Source: an uncultured Aquimarina sp. (GTDB lineage Bacteria > Bacteroidota > Bacteroidia > Flavobacteriales > Flavobacteriaceae). From it: DNA of 64,000 nucleotides. Of the stretch, positions 1 to 9,431 are shown one piece after another. Below the pieces are notes generated by a model. It worked only from the letters and a program-made list of their open reading frames with translations, was not told where the DNA came from and ran no database searches. The stretch's first letter is position 1, and each line of letters begins with the position of its first letter. The stretch covers positions 1-64,000 of the forward strand of contig CANMLS010000017.1 in NCBI GenBank assembly GCA_947498785.1. The letters run 5' to 3'. The translations under genes and the position numbers were made by a program.

Positions 1-17
1 TATATTGGAATAGGGCA

Positions 18-68
18 TAGGGACTTTAGTCCCTAATAAAACCAAACCTCTGCACTTTCAGTGCAGAG
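18..68. repeat. two tandem perfect hairpins
   Basis: Two inverted repeats lie 12 bases apart. TAGGGACT (18-25) pairs with AGTCCCTA (28-35), and CTCTGCACT-type arms at 48-56 and 60-68 pair perfectly over nine bases around a 3-base loop. Both are GC-rich compared with the surrounding AT-rich DNA. The second is not followed by a T-run, so neither looks like a normal intrinsic terminator. The gene to the left is outside the window, so a role at its 3' end is possible. Confidence 0.6.
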
Positions 69-193
69 TGATTTAGTATGTCACTTGAAATAGATGTTTA
101 AATATTAGTTAAAAATATTGTTAGTTTTGTAAAACTTTATAATTGGTGAGGTAGTATTTTCCATTATATTAAAATAAACTATTCACAATTAAT

Positions 194-202
194 TACCTTT
201 GC
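194..202 (+). promoter_or_regulatory. Bacteroidota -7 box for the cyclophilin-FKBP gene
   Basis: TACCTTTGC matches the TAnnTTTG -7 consensus of the Bacteroidota primary sigma factor and lies 36 bases upstream of the ATG at 238. I see no good TTTG -33 element at the expected spacing, so this rests on the -7 box only. Confidence 0.5.
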
Positions 203-237
203 AACTCAAAAATTAAAATGTTAAAAAAGATATTGCT

Positions 238-1170
238 ATGCAAGACGGATTATACGCAAAATTTAATACTTCAAAAGGAAGTATATTAGTAAATCTAGAA
301 TATAAAAAAACACCAGGAACAGTAGGCAATTTTGTTGGCCTGGCAGAAGGTAATATAGATAATCAGGCTATTCCTCAAGGAAAACCATATTATAATGGTT
401 TAAAATTTCATAGAGTGATTGCAGATTTTATGATTCAGGGGGGAGATCCTCAAGGAACTGGAGCAGGTGGACCAGGGTATCAATTTGATGACGAGATTCA
501 CTCAGATTTAAAACATGATGGTCCAGGAGTATTATCTATGGCTAATGCTGGTCCAGGGACAAATGGGAGTCAGTTTTTTATTACACATGTAGAAACATCG
601 TGGTTGGATGGAAAGCATACTGTGTTTGGTAAAGTTGTAGAAGGACTAGAAGTTGTAAATGCAATCCAACAAGGGGATGAAATAGAATCCTTAGAAATAG
701 AAAGAGTTGGTGCAGAAGCAGAAAACTTTAATGCAGTGGAAACATTTAGAGCTTTTAATGGAGCAAAAGCAGAACGAGAGGAAGCTGCAAGAAAAAAATC
801 AGAAGAGCTATTAGAGGAACTAGCAGCAGGGTTTGATAAAACAGAAAGTGGTTTGCGTTATAAAGTGATTCAAAAAGGAGATGGAGTTAAAGCCGAAAAA
901 GAAAAGACCGTTTCCGTACATTATAAAGGAAGTCTAACGGATGGCACAGTGTTTGATTCTTCATACAAGCGTAACCAACCTATTGATTTTGCATTAGGCG
1001 TTGGACAAGTAATTCCTGGATGGGATGAAGGAATTGCTTTGTTACAGGTGGGAGATAAAGCAAGATTTGTGATTCCACCATATCTCGGATATGGAGAAAG
1101 TGGAGCGGGAGGAGTTATTCCACCTAACGCAACACTTATTTTTGATGTCGAGTTAGTAGCTGTAAAGTAG
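238..1170 (+). CDS. cyclophilin-FKBP fusion peptidyl-prolyl isomerase
   Basis: This 310-residue protein joins two unrelated prolyl isomerase folds. Residues about 5-155 are a cyclophilin domain with the typical [15 protein letters not shown] and GSQFFITH blocks. A charged helical linker (about 170-200) leads to an FKBP domain at 205-310 with [24 protein letters not shown] and GYGESG motifs. It should catalyse cis-trans isomerisation of Xaa-Pro bonds during protein folding. No signal peptide is visible, so a cytoplasmic location is inferred. It is monocistronic, with a promoter-like box upstream and a strong terminator 30 bases downstream. Confidence 0.93.
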   Translation: MQDGLYAKFNTSKGSILVNLEYKKTPGTVGNFVGLAEGNIDNQAIPQGKPYYNGLKFHRVIADFMIQGGDPQGTGAGGPGYQFDDEIHSDLKHDGPGVLSMANAGPGTNGSQFFITHVETSWLDGKHTVFGKVVEGLEVVNAIQQGDEIESLEIERVGAEAENFNAVETFRAFNGAKAEREEAARKKSEELLEELAAGFDKTESGLRYKVIQKGDGVKAEKEKTVSVHYKGSLTDGTVFDSSYKRNQPIDFALGVGQVIPGWDEGIALLQVGDKARFVIPPYLGYGESGAGGVIPPNATLIFDVELVAVK

Positions 1171-1199
1171 ATTTATATCTATATTATAATAAGTTTTTG

Positions 1200-1231
1200 A
1201 AAGTCCCTGATTGTTTCAGGGGCTTTTTTAA
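1200..1231 (+). terminator. intrinsic terminator of the cyclophilin-FKBP gene
   Basis: A 10-bp stem (1201-1210 with 1216-1225, one G-T pair) around a 5-base loop is followed directly by a T-run. It lies 30 bases after the stop codon. Confidence 0.9.
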
Positions 1232-1482
1232 TAATAACTTTTGTGTAATATATATTTAAAGCCTTGATTATTTATTTTTTAGTAAAAAAGACACAAGATT
1301 TCAGTAGTTAATTATTAAATTAATAATAGGTTTTAACAATAAAAACTTTATTTTTAACTTTTGTATTTTTTTTAACATAACTTTTTTAGTTATGTTAAAA
1401 CCATTTTTGCTGAAAAATAATATTTGAATAATAAAACCTCTTAATTTATATTTTAAATACCAATTAGTTAGACCCCCTAGAT
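1232..1482. repeat. intergenic region with a perfect 12-bp inverted repeat
   Basis: No gene is seen here. A perfect inverted repeat, TTTTAACATAAC (1370-1381) and its complement at 1389-1400, surrounds a loop of six T and one A. It is about 80 bases upstream of the ATG at 1483. A possible -7 box, TAACTTTTG, lies just 5' of it near 1355. The repeat could be an operator or an RNA hairpin in the leader of the next gene. Confidence 0.55.
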
Positions 1483-2283
1483 ATGAAACAAGGACTTATC
1501 ACATTTATTTTCCTATGTACACTGCAGCTTGCCTTAGGGCAGGAAAAAGAAGAAATTTTAGAAAATGTCAAAGATCAGATAGAACTCATTGACAGTTATA
1601 TAGAATTCGAAACCTTTTATTTAGATCCAGAAGAGTTTCTTGATAAAATGGCTGATCATGGAGCAGAACTTAATGGATATTATGAACATGAAAGACTTAA
1701 GAAAATTGTTAGAAAAGTTGGTACAAGAACAGCTGATATTATAACCAAATTTTACTTCTGGAATGATCAGCTAATTTATGTAAACTACAAACAAAGGCCA
1801 TATACAGAAACAAGAAACGAAAATGGCCAGACAGTTTTGGATTATTCTAATGCCTATACAAAATATGAATCAAAACATTATTTTAATAATGGTGAAGAAA
1901 TTGAAACACAAAATATAGGAGAACCTTTGGAAGAGATTACCCCAGAAGAAGAATTCTTGAAGTATGCAAATAAAATGAAGTCATTGTTGGATAATAAGTT
2001 TTATAACAGAAATGTTTATGAAAACCTACAAGGAAAATGGATGTTCATTCAAAATACAGAAGATTATATAATCTTTGAAGGGACTATACGGTTCAATTTT
2101 TATAACGGTAAGTTTGCTAACCGCTTAAAAACAAGAATTGAAGAAAATGTTTTGATTTGTTTCTTTCCTATGGATGATAGAAATTATAGGTATAAAATCG
2201 CAAGCATAGATAATAACATACTTACTTTAATAGATCTTTCCTCACAAGAAGAATTTGTATATGCAAAAGTTGATAAATTTTAA
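1483..2283 (+). CDS. secreted protein of unknown function, lipocalin-like C-terminus
   Basis: The 266-residue product has a clear SPI signal peptide, with a hydrophobic core and cleavage after ALGQ around residue 20. The mature part is acidic and rich in Tyr and Asn. The last 90 residues contain LQGKWMFIQ followed by alternating beta-strand patterns, which resembles a small lipocalin-like or DUF-type beta barrel, but I do not recognise the family. The stop is 3 bases before the next ATG, so it is probably cotranscribed with the YfiT-like gene. A periplasmic or surface location is inferred from the signal peptide. Confidence 0.75.
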   Translation: MKQGLITFIFLCTLQLALGQEKEEILENVKDQIELIDSYIEFETFYLDPEEFLDKMADHGAELNGYYEHERLKKIVRKVGTRTADIITKFYFWNDQLIYVNYKQRPYTETRNENGQTVLDYSNAYTKYESKHYFNNGEEIETQNIGEPLEEITPEEEFLKYANKMKSLLDNKFYNRNVYENLQGKWMFIQNTEDYIIFEGTIRFNFYNGKFANRLKTRIEENVLICFFPMDDRNYRYKIASIDNNILTLIDLSSQEEFVYAKVDKF

Positions 2284-2286
2284 ACT

Positions 2287-2802
2287 ATGGATCTTAAGTA
2301 CCCGATAGGAGAATTTGAATGTCCAGAAGTTATAACCCCTGATCATATCTATAAATGGATATCAGATATAGAAGAACTTCCTGAAAAATTATCTAACCTT
2401 GTTTCTGATTTTACAGAAGCAAAATTAGAAACTTGTTATAGAGAAGGAGGGTGGACTGCAAGACAAGTAATACATCATATACACGATAGCCATCATAATG
2501 GATATATAAGATTTAAATGGGCTTTAACAGAAAATAAGCCTTTAATTAAGGCATATAATCAACAATCATGGGCCGAATTGTTTGATACTAAATCAGCACC
2601 AATATGTTTGTCATTGAATGTGATAAGTGCTTTGCATGCTAAATGGGTATATTTTTTAAAAGGACTATCTGCTCAGGATCTTGCCAAAACATTTATACAT
2701 CCAGAAGGTAATGTGAATATTTCATTGGTAGAGGATATAGGTATATATGCTTGGCACGGAGATCATCATTTAGCACATTTGAAGATTATAGCAGATTTCT
2801 AA
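2287..2802 (+). CDS. YfiT/DinB-family metal-dependent (bacillithiol S-transferase-like) protein
   Basis: The 171-residue protein matches the YfiT branch of the DinB superfamily. It starts with the usual DLKYPIGEFE-type block and has histidine clusters WTARQVIHHIHDSH and AWHGDHHLAHL that form the metal site in this four-helix-bundle fold. Family members are annotated as putative metal-dependent hydrolases or bacillithiol transferases that conjugate a low-molecular-weight thiol to electrophiles. The substrate here is unknown. It is coupled to the secreted gene upstream and converges with a GNAT gene that ends 4 bases beyond its stop. Confidence 0.85.
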   Translation: MDLKYPIGEFECPEVITPDHIYKWISDIEELPEKLSNLVSDFTEAKLETCYREGGWTARQVIHHIHDSHHNGYIRFKWALTENKPLIKAYNQQSWAELFDTKSAPICLSLNVISALHAKWVYFLKGLSAQDLAKTFIHPEGNVNISLVEDIGIYAWHGDHHLAHLKIIADF

Positions 2803-2806
2803 AGAA

Positions 2807-3325
2807 TTAATTCATTCTTTGCATTTCTCTATAATCATCCTTTAATTCAGGATAGTCTAAATTATAAAAAGAAATGGTTTGAAACCCCAATTTTTGATAA
2901 AATAAGAGTGCAAGACTTGTAGTCATTACATCAAGCCATATTACTTTTTTATTCAAAGTCTTCGCATAATTCTTAATGAATTCAATTCCTTTTTTACCGA
3001 TTCCTAAACCTATAGCTTCTTTTAAAAGATAAATTTTTTCTAATTGAAGAGCTTCAGAACCATCAAATCCTTCAACACTTTTATGGGGTCTGATTTTTAA
3101 CAGACCAAGTGTCTTGTTTGCTTGTTCAATTATAAAATAGATGATATTATCAATTTTAAAATCTTCTCGAAACACAATTCGATTATAACTTAAATTGATA
3201 TAATAGCTTGGGTCATTGTTTTTCCAGATATGAGTATAATGTTCTGGGTAAAACTGTTGACTTACTGCGACCAAAGGTTCAATATCATGTTTAGTGCATG
3301 TTTTAAAAAGAACTTCTGAAATCAT
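2807..3325 (-). CDS. GNAT-family N-acetyltransferase
   Basis: The 172-residue protein has the GNAT core: a central beta strand ending LEKIYLL, the acetyl-CoA pyrophosphate loop GLGIGKKG (the Q/RxxGxG/A motif), and the C-terminal strand-helix LALLFYQKLGFQ. It probably transfers an acetyl group from acetyl-CoA to an amine, but the acceptor cannot be told from the sequence. It sits 3 bases downstream of the thioredoxin-like gene on the same strand, so the two form a short operon. No signal peptide is present. Confidence 0.88.
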   Translation of the reverse strand: MISEVLFKTCTKHDIEPLVAVSQQFYPEHYTHIWKNNDPSYYINLSYNRIVFREDFKIDNIIYFIIEQANKTLGLLKIRPHKSVEGFDGSEALQLEKIYLLKEAIGLGIGKKGIEFIKNYAKTLNKKVIWLDVMTTSLALLFYQKLGFQTISFYNLDYPELKDDYREMQRMN

Positions 3326-3328
3326 AAA

Positions 3329-3886
3329 TTACTCTCTCCATTTGATATTACAACCAATACTAGGTTTTTGATTTTCAGAAACTTTAGCATTTCGAAGCAC
3401 GGCATCAAGTGCTTGACGTAGATCGCGTCCATTTACAGGAATACCATTTCCTGGTCTTGAGTCATCAAGCTGCCCGCGATAAATCAATTTTAATTCAGCA
3501 TCAAATAAATAAAAATCAGGAGTACATGCAGCATTATAAGCTTTTGCTACATCTTGAGTGTCATCGAAAACATACGGAAATGTATAATTGTTTTTACGAG
3601 CTGTTTTCCACATTTCTTTAGGAGAATCCTGCGGGTATTTTTCAATATCATTACTACTAATAGCAACAAAGCCAAATCCTTGAACTCGATAATCATTTGC
3701 AATTCTAACGATTTCATCATTTACATGAATAACAAAAGGGCAATGATTGCAAATAAACATTATAACCGTTCCTTTTTCACCTTTGATATCCTTTAAAGAA
3801 ATTTTGTCATTAGTGATAGTATCAACGAGTGTAAAATCTGGTGCTGTTGTACTAAGAGGTAGCATATTAGAAGGAGTACGTGCCAT
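3329..3886 (-). CDS. thioredoxin-fold redoxin (AhpC/TSA-like) protein
   Basis: The 185-residue protein carries a redoxin/AhpC-TSA domain starting at TTAPDFTL. The redox centre is C46-N-H-C49 within VIMFICNHCPFV, a hallmark of a widespread bacterial family of thioredoxin-like proteins with a CxHC rather than a CGPC centre. A second conserved block ends GQLDDSRPGNG. It probably acts as a thiol oxidoreductase or peroxidase in the cytoplasm, as no signal peptide is present. It is the first gene of a two-gene unit with the GNAT gene. Confidence 0.88.
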   Translation of the reverse strand: MARTPSNMLPLSTTAPDFTLVDTITNDKISLKDIKGEKGTVIMFICNHCPFVIHVNDEIVRIANDYRVQGFGFVAISSNDIEKYPQDSPKEMWKTARKNNYTFPYVFDDTQDVAKAYNAACTPDFYLFDAELKLIYRGQLDDSRPGNGIPVNGRDLRQALDAVLRNAKVSENQKPSIGCNIKWRE

Positions 3887-4457
3887 TTTTTTGATTTTTA
3901 AAAGAATCCAAATTACAATTTTCTATACTAATATGTCTAGAAAATGGGATGTTAGTTACAATTTAATTTTATACTAGAAACGCAGTAAGCAAATAGTGTT
4001 CATTAGTTACATTTGGACTTTGGGATAATCTTATGAACTTGATTTGAGAAGTATGTTGTAGATCTTCAGATTAAAACAAATAATACAAATTGTTATTAGA
4101 GTTCTTTTATGAGTATGTCTGATATTGTTTTATACCCTTTATTGATAGTTAATTAAGTCATTATAAAATGTTTTAATATTGTGTGATTGTTTGTAAGAAT
4201 GGTATTGCAAGTTTCGACTATTTCACATTCTTATTTCATGATTATAATTTTTTGAGAGAACAGATGTAATTTATTTCTTTTATTTTGTGAAACTCATCTT
4301 GACTTTTTTCATTTGACCTAAAATTTGAGGTTTTTTACTTAGATGACATCTTTTTTGAGTTTTATAGCAATGCTACAAAGCAATAAAAAGACTAGATATA
4401 AGTGAAAAAAGATAAATTCTACAACGAAATTACAAAAAGTCAAGATGAGCTCTCTAA
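3887..4457. other. intergenic region, no gene seen
   Basis: About 570 bases of very AT-rich DNA lie between the start of the redoxin gene and the stop of the M14 peptidase gene, both on the minus strand. The right part is the 3' side of the peptidase. GTTAGTTACA-type words occur near 3951 and 4000, but I see no convincing hairpin, RNA gene or ORF with coding character. Confidence 0.5.
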
Positions 4458-6971
4458 TTACATTTCATTACTGAAGAAAATAGCATTCATTAATAGCTTA
4501 TTTGTACCATACCAAAATGCTCTAAAATTAGTGTTATCAGTAAATAAAATTACATTTCCTTTTCCAAGATTATTATGTTTGAAAGGCACTGTTCCAGATA
4601 ATGAATCTAGATTTTTTTTACTTATATAACCACTTAATAGAGGGTTTTTGGTATACTGTATAGGATTGTTGTAACTCTGTTTGTCCGGTTTGATAAATAA
4701 TTTTGTATTTCTAAATAATGAAATTCTATTGTTTTTATATCCAAAATTAATAGGATGAGAGCGATCGATTTTCGCATCAAAAATAGCCCCACCAATTACT
4801 TGAGCTCCCCTAAAATCTCGCTTTTGCCCAAAAGAGATATTCTTGGCATTATTTTCGAGAGAAGTAAATTCAATTTTCATAAACTCATTACTTTTAAAGA
4901 ATTGAGCCGCATTTCTATAGCCTATTAATGTTCCGCCATTTCGAATCCATGTTTTAAGTTTTGCTGATTTTTCCTTGTTAAAACTTTGTCTCGCGCTATT
5001 GGGTAGTATAAGATGTGTGTACTTGGATAAATCAGTTCTCCCAAAATTTTCTGTAGTTAATTTTGTAATTGGAATATCATAACGTTGATCCATTAAGTGC
5101 CAGATTTCTCCAGAATCATAAGGTGTGATCCCGGTACCCGTAAACAAACCAATTCTAGGCAAGGATACTGCTCTAAATTGATTACTTCCTAGGTCTATAC
5201 CCTTAGTTAATCCTGTAGAAACGCCTGTGATATCTATGTGATTATTTGTAGAAACTTTTCGTAAAAATGCATGTAGTTCTTCTTTGTTTAGCCTCTGATT
5301 TTGAACAGGTACTAATATTGTCCCATAATCATACTTTTTATTTTCTAAAGAAAAAGGATTCATCCCAACTTTTGCTCTTAATCCTTTTGATAAGATTTGA
5401 TATAATGCTTTTGGCCCATAGTATTCATGCCATTCTATTAAATATGCATAATTACTTTTGTTGACTGTATTTGCTCTTCGATGAGATAGGTTTGATACTT
5501 CAGCTCCTAAATTGGATAAAGAGGCATTATCTGTATAGTCAAGATTAAAAGCAAGGGGAAATGTCCATGCAGAAATATCATAGAAGAGGCTATCCTGAAA
5601 AGTAGTTCTTTTTTCAAAAATAGCTTTGAGCAATCGTTTTTGCTTTTGACTCTTTGGAACAATATAACTGTAACCTTTTTTAAATGTTTTGCCTTGAGTT
5701 GTTATATCCTGTTTAAGCTCATGTATTTTGATTTTATGTCTTTTAAGAATTTCTGCTAAATGATAGGATGATGCAGCGTCTTTTTCATTACCAAAGACAT
5801 AAGCATCTTTTGATAATTCTTTTCTTGCATTATTATAAAAACTACGTTTGTATTCTAATAATTCTTTGCGCATTGTTTTTGCCGCTTCTAGTGTAGAAAG
5901 TGTAGCGGTAAACTGATTCCTTATGGTAAAAGGAAAAGTAAGAATCCCGTTATCTGTTATTTGTGCATGACCTCGAGAACTACTTTGTTCAAACAAGATA
6001 CCGATCCCTCCATTAATATCAGGAAAAGTAGATCCTTTACCGTAGTAAAAATCATCAAAATTCTCTTCTGTATAATATAATGAACCAATATTATCTAATG
6101 CTTTGGCATGATAATTAGCGATTTTTTTTGTTAATTCTTGATTTAGTTTAGGAGTTAAAGGATGTGTTCGAGATTGTATTCCTGGTTGAAAAAAGAAAGT
6201 ACTATTCGAACCCATTTCGTGATGATCAGTCAAAATATTAGGATACCACTGATGAAAAGTCTTGATACGTGCTCTGGATTCTGGTAATTGAACGGGTAGC
6301 CAGTCTCGATTCATATCAAACCAATAATGATTCGTTCTTCCTCCAGGCCATATTTCTGAATATTCGCGATCTTGAGGGTCTGGATTAATGTTTTTACTTT
6401 TATTCGTATTTGCCCAATATGCAAAACGTTGTAAACCATCAGGGTTTAATGAAGGATCGAACAGGATAACAACATTGTTAAGAAGATCATCGATTTCTGA
6501 TCCTTGAGCTGCTGCCAAATGATATGCGGCTAACAGTGATGCATTAGAGCCACTAGGTTCATTACCGTGGATAGAAAACCCTTGATATACAATAGCCGGA
6601 AGATTTTCCAGATTTAATCCTTCAGACCCATTTTCTGTAAGTTGAATATGTTTTTTTTGAATTTCTTTAAGATTCTGATGGTTTTTTTGTGAGGTTATAG
6701 TAAGCAATAGGATTGGTCTATCTTCATAAGTATTTCCTCGATTTTCAATTGTAATTCTGGGAGAAGCTTTTGCTAAAGCTTTCATGTAACTTACAAGTTT
6801 ATCGTGTGTTACATGCCATTTTCCAGGGACGTATCCAAGAACACTTTGTGGGGTTGGGATTTCAGGATTATATGTGGTGTTCTTTGGAAGATAATATGCT
6901 AAGGAGATATCATTCTGAGAAAAAGATAATAGACTAGAGAATATAAAAAAAAATGTAAAGATATGTTTCAT
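4458..6971 (-). CDS. secreted M14-family zinc carboxypeptidase
   Basis: This 837-residue protein has a signal peptide (cleavage near SFSQ, residue 19) and an M14 metallocarboxypeptidase domain at about 50-370. The zinc ligands are visible as H135-x-x-E138 in SIHGNEPSG and a histidine of TDHHEMGS near 250. The substrate-binding Asn-Arg pair is in FDMNRDW at 221-222. A catalytic Glu is likely in GILFEQSSSRG. The long C-terminal half, about 450 residues, resembles the glutamine-amidotransferase-like extension seen in many Bacteroidota M14 peptidases. It should trim peptides outside the cytoplasm. It is preceded by a terminator and is probably transcribed alone. Confidence 0.9.
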   Translation of the reverse strand: MKHIFTFFFIFSSLLSFSQNDISLAYYLPKNTTYNPEIPTPQSVLGYVPGKWHVTHDKLVSYMKALAKASPRITIENRGNTYEDRPILLLTITSQKNHQNLKEIQKKHIQLTENGSEGLNLENLPAIVYQGFSIHGNEPSGSNASLLAAYHLAAAQGSEIDDLLNNVVILFDPSLNPDGLQRFAYWANTNKSKNINPDPQDREYSEIWPGGRTNHYWFDMNRDWLPVQLPESRARIKTFHQWYPNILTDHHEMGSNSTFFFQPGIQSRTHPLTPKLNQELTKKIANYHAKALDNIGSLYYTEENFDDFYYGKGSTFPDINGGIGILFEQSSSRGHAQITDNGILTFPFTIRNQFTATLSTLEAAKTMRKELLEYKRSFYNNARKELSKDAYVFGNEKDAASSYHLAEILKRHKIKIHELKQDITTQGKTFKKGYSYIVPKSQKQKRLLKAIFEKRTTFQDSLFYDISAWTFPLAFNLDYTDNASLSNLGAEVSNLSHRRANTVNKSNYAYLIEWHEYYGPKALYQILSKGLRAKVGMNPFSLENKKYDYGTILVPVQNQRLNKEELHAFLRKVSTNNHIDITGVSTGLTKGIDLGSNQFRAVSLPRIGLFTGTGITPYDSGEIWHLMDQRYDIPITKLTTENFGRTDLSKYTHLILPNSARQSFNKEKSAKLKTWIRNGGTLIGYRNAAQFFKSNEFMKIEFTSLENNAKNISFGQKRDFRGAQVIGGAIFDAKIDRSHPINFGYKNNRISLFRNTKLFIKPDKQSYNNPIQYTKNPLLSGYISKKNLDSLSGTVPFKHNNLGKGNVILFTDNTNFRAFWYGTNKLLMNAIFFSNEM

Positions 6972-6995
6972 CTGGGTTATTTTTTGATGGGTGAA

Positions 6996-7030
6996 TATAA
7001 AAAAAACCGCCTCAGCGAACGAGGCGGTTT
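6996..7030 (-). terminator. intrinsic terminator of the DUF3276 gene
   Basis: A perfect 10-bp stem, AAACCGCCTC at 7004-7013 with GAGGCGGTTT at 7021-7030, has a 7-base loop. Read on the minus strand it is followed by a run of eight T. It separates the DUF3276 gene from the M14 peptidase gene. Confidence 0.93.
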
Positions 7031-7062
7031 ACATAACTTTAACTTAAGTATGCTATATTTTT

Positions 7063-7452
7063 CTAGATATCGTCAAAGCTTACATCTGTAAAGCTTTCCG
7101 TTGATATAGTAGCTCCTTCATGAGTACTATTATCTGTGTCTTTTTCATATGATTTTTGAAAATCTTTTTGATGTCTTTCACTGATAACTTCTTCTCCTTT
7201 TTCTTCAACAATGAAGCTAGTCATCTCTTCTAATATTTCTGAAAAGCCAACAAAATCTTCTTTGTAAAGATAGATTTTGTGTTTCTTATAGTGAAAAGAA
7301 CCATCATCATTGGTAAACTTTTTACTTTCAGTAATTGTCAAATAATAATCCCCTGCTTTAGTAGCTCTTACGTCAAAGAAATATGTTCTTCTACCTGCTC
7401 GTAAAACTTTTGAGAAAATTTCTTCTTTATCCATCATTTCATTATCACTCAT
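7063..7452 (-). CDS. DUF3276 / Pur-alpha-like nucleic-acid-binding protein
   Basis: The 129-residue protein matches the Bacteroidota DUF3276 family, whose fold is that of the eukaryotic PUR-alpha domain. The core spans residues 10-85, with a beta strand RTYFFDVRATKAGDYYLTI, a second strand around YKKHKIYLYKEDF and a helix FSEILEEM. The acidic Ser/Thr-rich tail (about 90-129) looks disordered. Family members are thought to bind single-stranded DNA or RNA; the target here is unknown. It lies downstream of the ABC exporter gene and ends in a strong terminator. Confidence 0.88.
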   Translation of the reverse strand: MSDNEMMDKEEIFSKVLRAGRRTYFFDVRATKAGDYYLTITESKKFTNDDGSFHYKKHKIYLYKEDFVGFSEILEEMTSFIVEEKGEEVISERHQKDFQKSYEKDTDNSTHEGATISTESFTDVSFDDI

Positions 7453-7530
7453 AATCCGTATTTATTAATTAATTAATATGTTATGATGGTTTCAAAAATC
7501 CAAAAAAATTGTTAATCGCACAAAAAAAAC

Positions 7531-9288
7531 TCAAGTTTCTTTTTCGCTAAGTTGTTTTAAATAGAGTTCTTTGTAGTATCCTTCTGAGTTTATTAGCTGA
7601 TTATGAGTACCTTGCTGTGTTATTTTGCCTTCTTCTAAAACAATAATTTTATTTGCATTTTTGGCAGTGGATACTCTATGACTAACTATAAATGTGGTCT
7701 TATCTTTAGAGATTTTGTTAAGATTGTTTAAAATTTGTTCTTCTGTTTCGGTATCTACAGCAGACAAACAATCATCAAAAAGCAATATTGAAGGGTTTTT
7801 AATTATTGCACGTGCTATAGAAACTCTTTGTTTCTGACCTCCAGAAAGTGTTATCCCTCGTTCTCCAAGAGTAGTGTCATATCTTTTTTTAAAACCTATT
7901 ATATTTTTGTGAACTACAGCATTTTTTGCCGCTTCGTGTACTTCTTCATCAGTGGCATTTTTATTACCGAATTTAATGTTGTTTTGTATAGTGTCGCTAA
8001 ACAAAAAAGCATCTTGAGGAACATAACCTATATGTTTTCTTACATCAGTTAAGTTTAGGTCTTTTATTGGTATTCCGTCGATACGTATTTCTCCTGAAGA
8101 AACATCATACAATCTACCTATGAGATCTAATATTGTCGATTTTCCAGAGCCTGTTTTGCCTATGATCCCTATTGTCTCTCCATTTTTAATTTCAAAACTT
8201 AAGTTTTGTAATGCTGTTATATTGGTATCATCATAGGTAAAAGAAACATTGTCAAAACTAATATTTCCTGTGATAGGAGTGTTTTGGCTAACCGTATTAG
8301 TGATTTCTGGTTCTTGATTAAGAAATTCATTTATCCTCACTTGAGAGGCTTCAGCTTGTTGCACAATAGAACTTACCCACCCTACGGTTGCTACGGGCCA
8401 GGTCAACATATTTACAAATATGATGAATTCTACAATTACCCCTAGATCTTGTATGGTACCATCAATAAATTGTTTTCCTCCAATATAAATAACCAGAATA
8501 TTGCTAAACCCTATTAGCAAAACCATTAGAGGAAAAAATAATGCCTGAACTTTAGCTAAATCTAAATTTTTATCCTTACTGGTGTTCGATAGTTCTGTGA
8601 AATCTTCTTGAGTTTGAAGTTCTATACCATATGCTTTAATTACAGTAATGCCACTAAATGATTCTTGAGCAAAAGTCGTTAGTTTAGATAAAAATTCTTG
8701 TACAATCGTACTACGTTTATGGATAGCAACACTCAATTTATAAATTGATATTGATAATATAGGAAGTGGTGCTACGGTATATAATGTAAGCTCTGGAGCG
8801 ATGCTAATCATATACCCAATTACAACAACAAATAAGGTGATCGTATTTACACTGTACATTATTGCAGGCCCGACATACATTCTGACTTTAGATACATCCT
8901 CACTAATTCTATTCATTAAATCACCTGTTCTGTTTTTCTTATAAAAACTAAGTGATAATTTTTCGTAATGTTGGAATACTTCATTTTTTAAATCAAATTC
9001 TATAAATCTTGATACGACTATAAAAGTTTGCCTCATTAAGAACGTAAAAAAAGCAGAAATTAACACAGCTCCAATAATTAAGAGGATATTAATAATTAAT
9101 CCGCTTTTTACTTCGGCAATATCTGTTATGTCGTTATTTATATATTGCTCAACAACATCTACAGAGTCACCAACTAGAGTTGGAACCATTGTTGCAAAAA
9201 TTCTTGCAACTATAGTGATTACCAAACCAACGATGAGTCTGTATTTATATTTAAAAAAGTATTTGTTTAGATGGCGTAGTGCGCGCAT
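7531..9288 (-). CDS. ABC exporter, fused permease and ATPase (MdlA/MsbA type)
   Basis: The 585-residue half-transporter has six predicted membrane helices in residues 15-310 and an ATP-binding domain in 340-580. Walker A is GKTGSGKS (377-384), the Q-loop is YVPQDAFLF, the signature is LSGGQ (481-485) and Walker B is ILLFDD (501-506), followed by the H-loop SHR. The usual catalytic Glu after Walker B is Asp, as in MdlA-like exporters. It should work as a homo- or heterodimer that exports a lipid, drug or peptide; the substrate cannot be inferred. The gene is divergent from the dehydrogenase gene at 9432. Confidence 0.92.
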   Translation of the reverse strand: MRALRHLNKYFFKYKYRLIVGLVITIVARIFATMVPTLVGDSVDVVEQYINNDITDIAEVKSGLIINILLIIGAVLISAFFTFLMRQTFIVVSRFIEFDLKNEVFQHYEKLSLSFYKKNRTGDLMNRISEDVSKVRMYVGPAIMYSVNTITLFVVVIGYMISIAPELTLYTVAPLPILSISIYKLSVAIHKRSTIVQEFLSKLTTFAQESFSGITVIKAYGIELQTQEDFTELSNTSKDKNLDLAKVQALFFPLMVLLIGFSNILVIYIGGKQFIDGTIQDLGVIVEFIIFVNMLTWPVATVGWVSSIVQQAEASQVRINEFLNQEPEITNTVSQNTPITGNISFDNVSFTYDDTNITALQNLSFEIKNGETIGIIGKTGSGKSTILDLIGRLYDVSSGEIRIDGIPIKDLNLTDVRKHIGYVPQDAFLFSDTIQNNIKFGNKNATDEEVHEAAKNAVVHKNIIGFKKRYDTTLGERGITLSGGQKQRVSIARAIIKNPSILLFDDCLSAVDTETEEQILNNLNKISKDKTTFIVSHRVSTAKNANKIIVLEEGKITQQGTHNQLINSEGYYKELYLKQLSEKET

Positions 9289-9431
9289 AAAAGGAAAGTG
9301 TTTTTGAAATCTATTTATTAATAAATTCGTAAAATTTAACGTCTTTTAGTTATGAATTGATAAAAATATTCTATTTTAGCATCTTGATTTTGAATATAGT
9401 ATAATTGTAACGTTTTTAAAATTCTCATAAC

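Noticed and set aside
3940..4010. GTTACA words upstream of the redoxin gene resembling the regulator site
   Set aside because: The words are short, not spaced by whole helical turns and far from the regulator gene.
4402..4629. plus-strand frame of 75 codons
   Set aside because: It overlaps the 3' end of the M14 peptidase gene on the other strand and has no signal or domain features.
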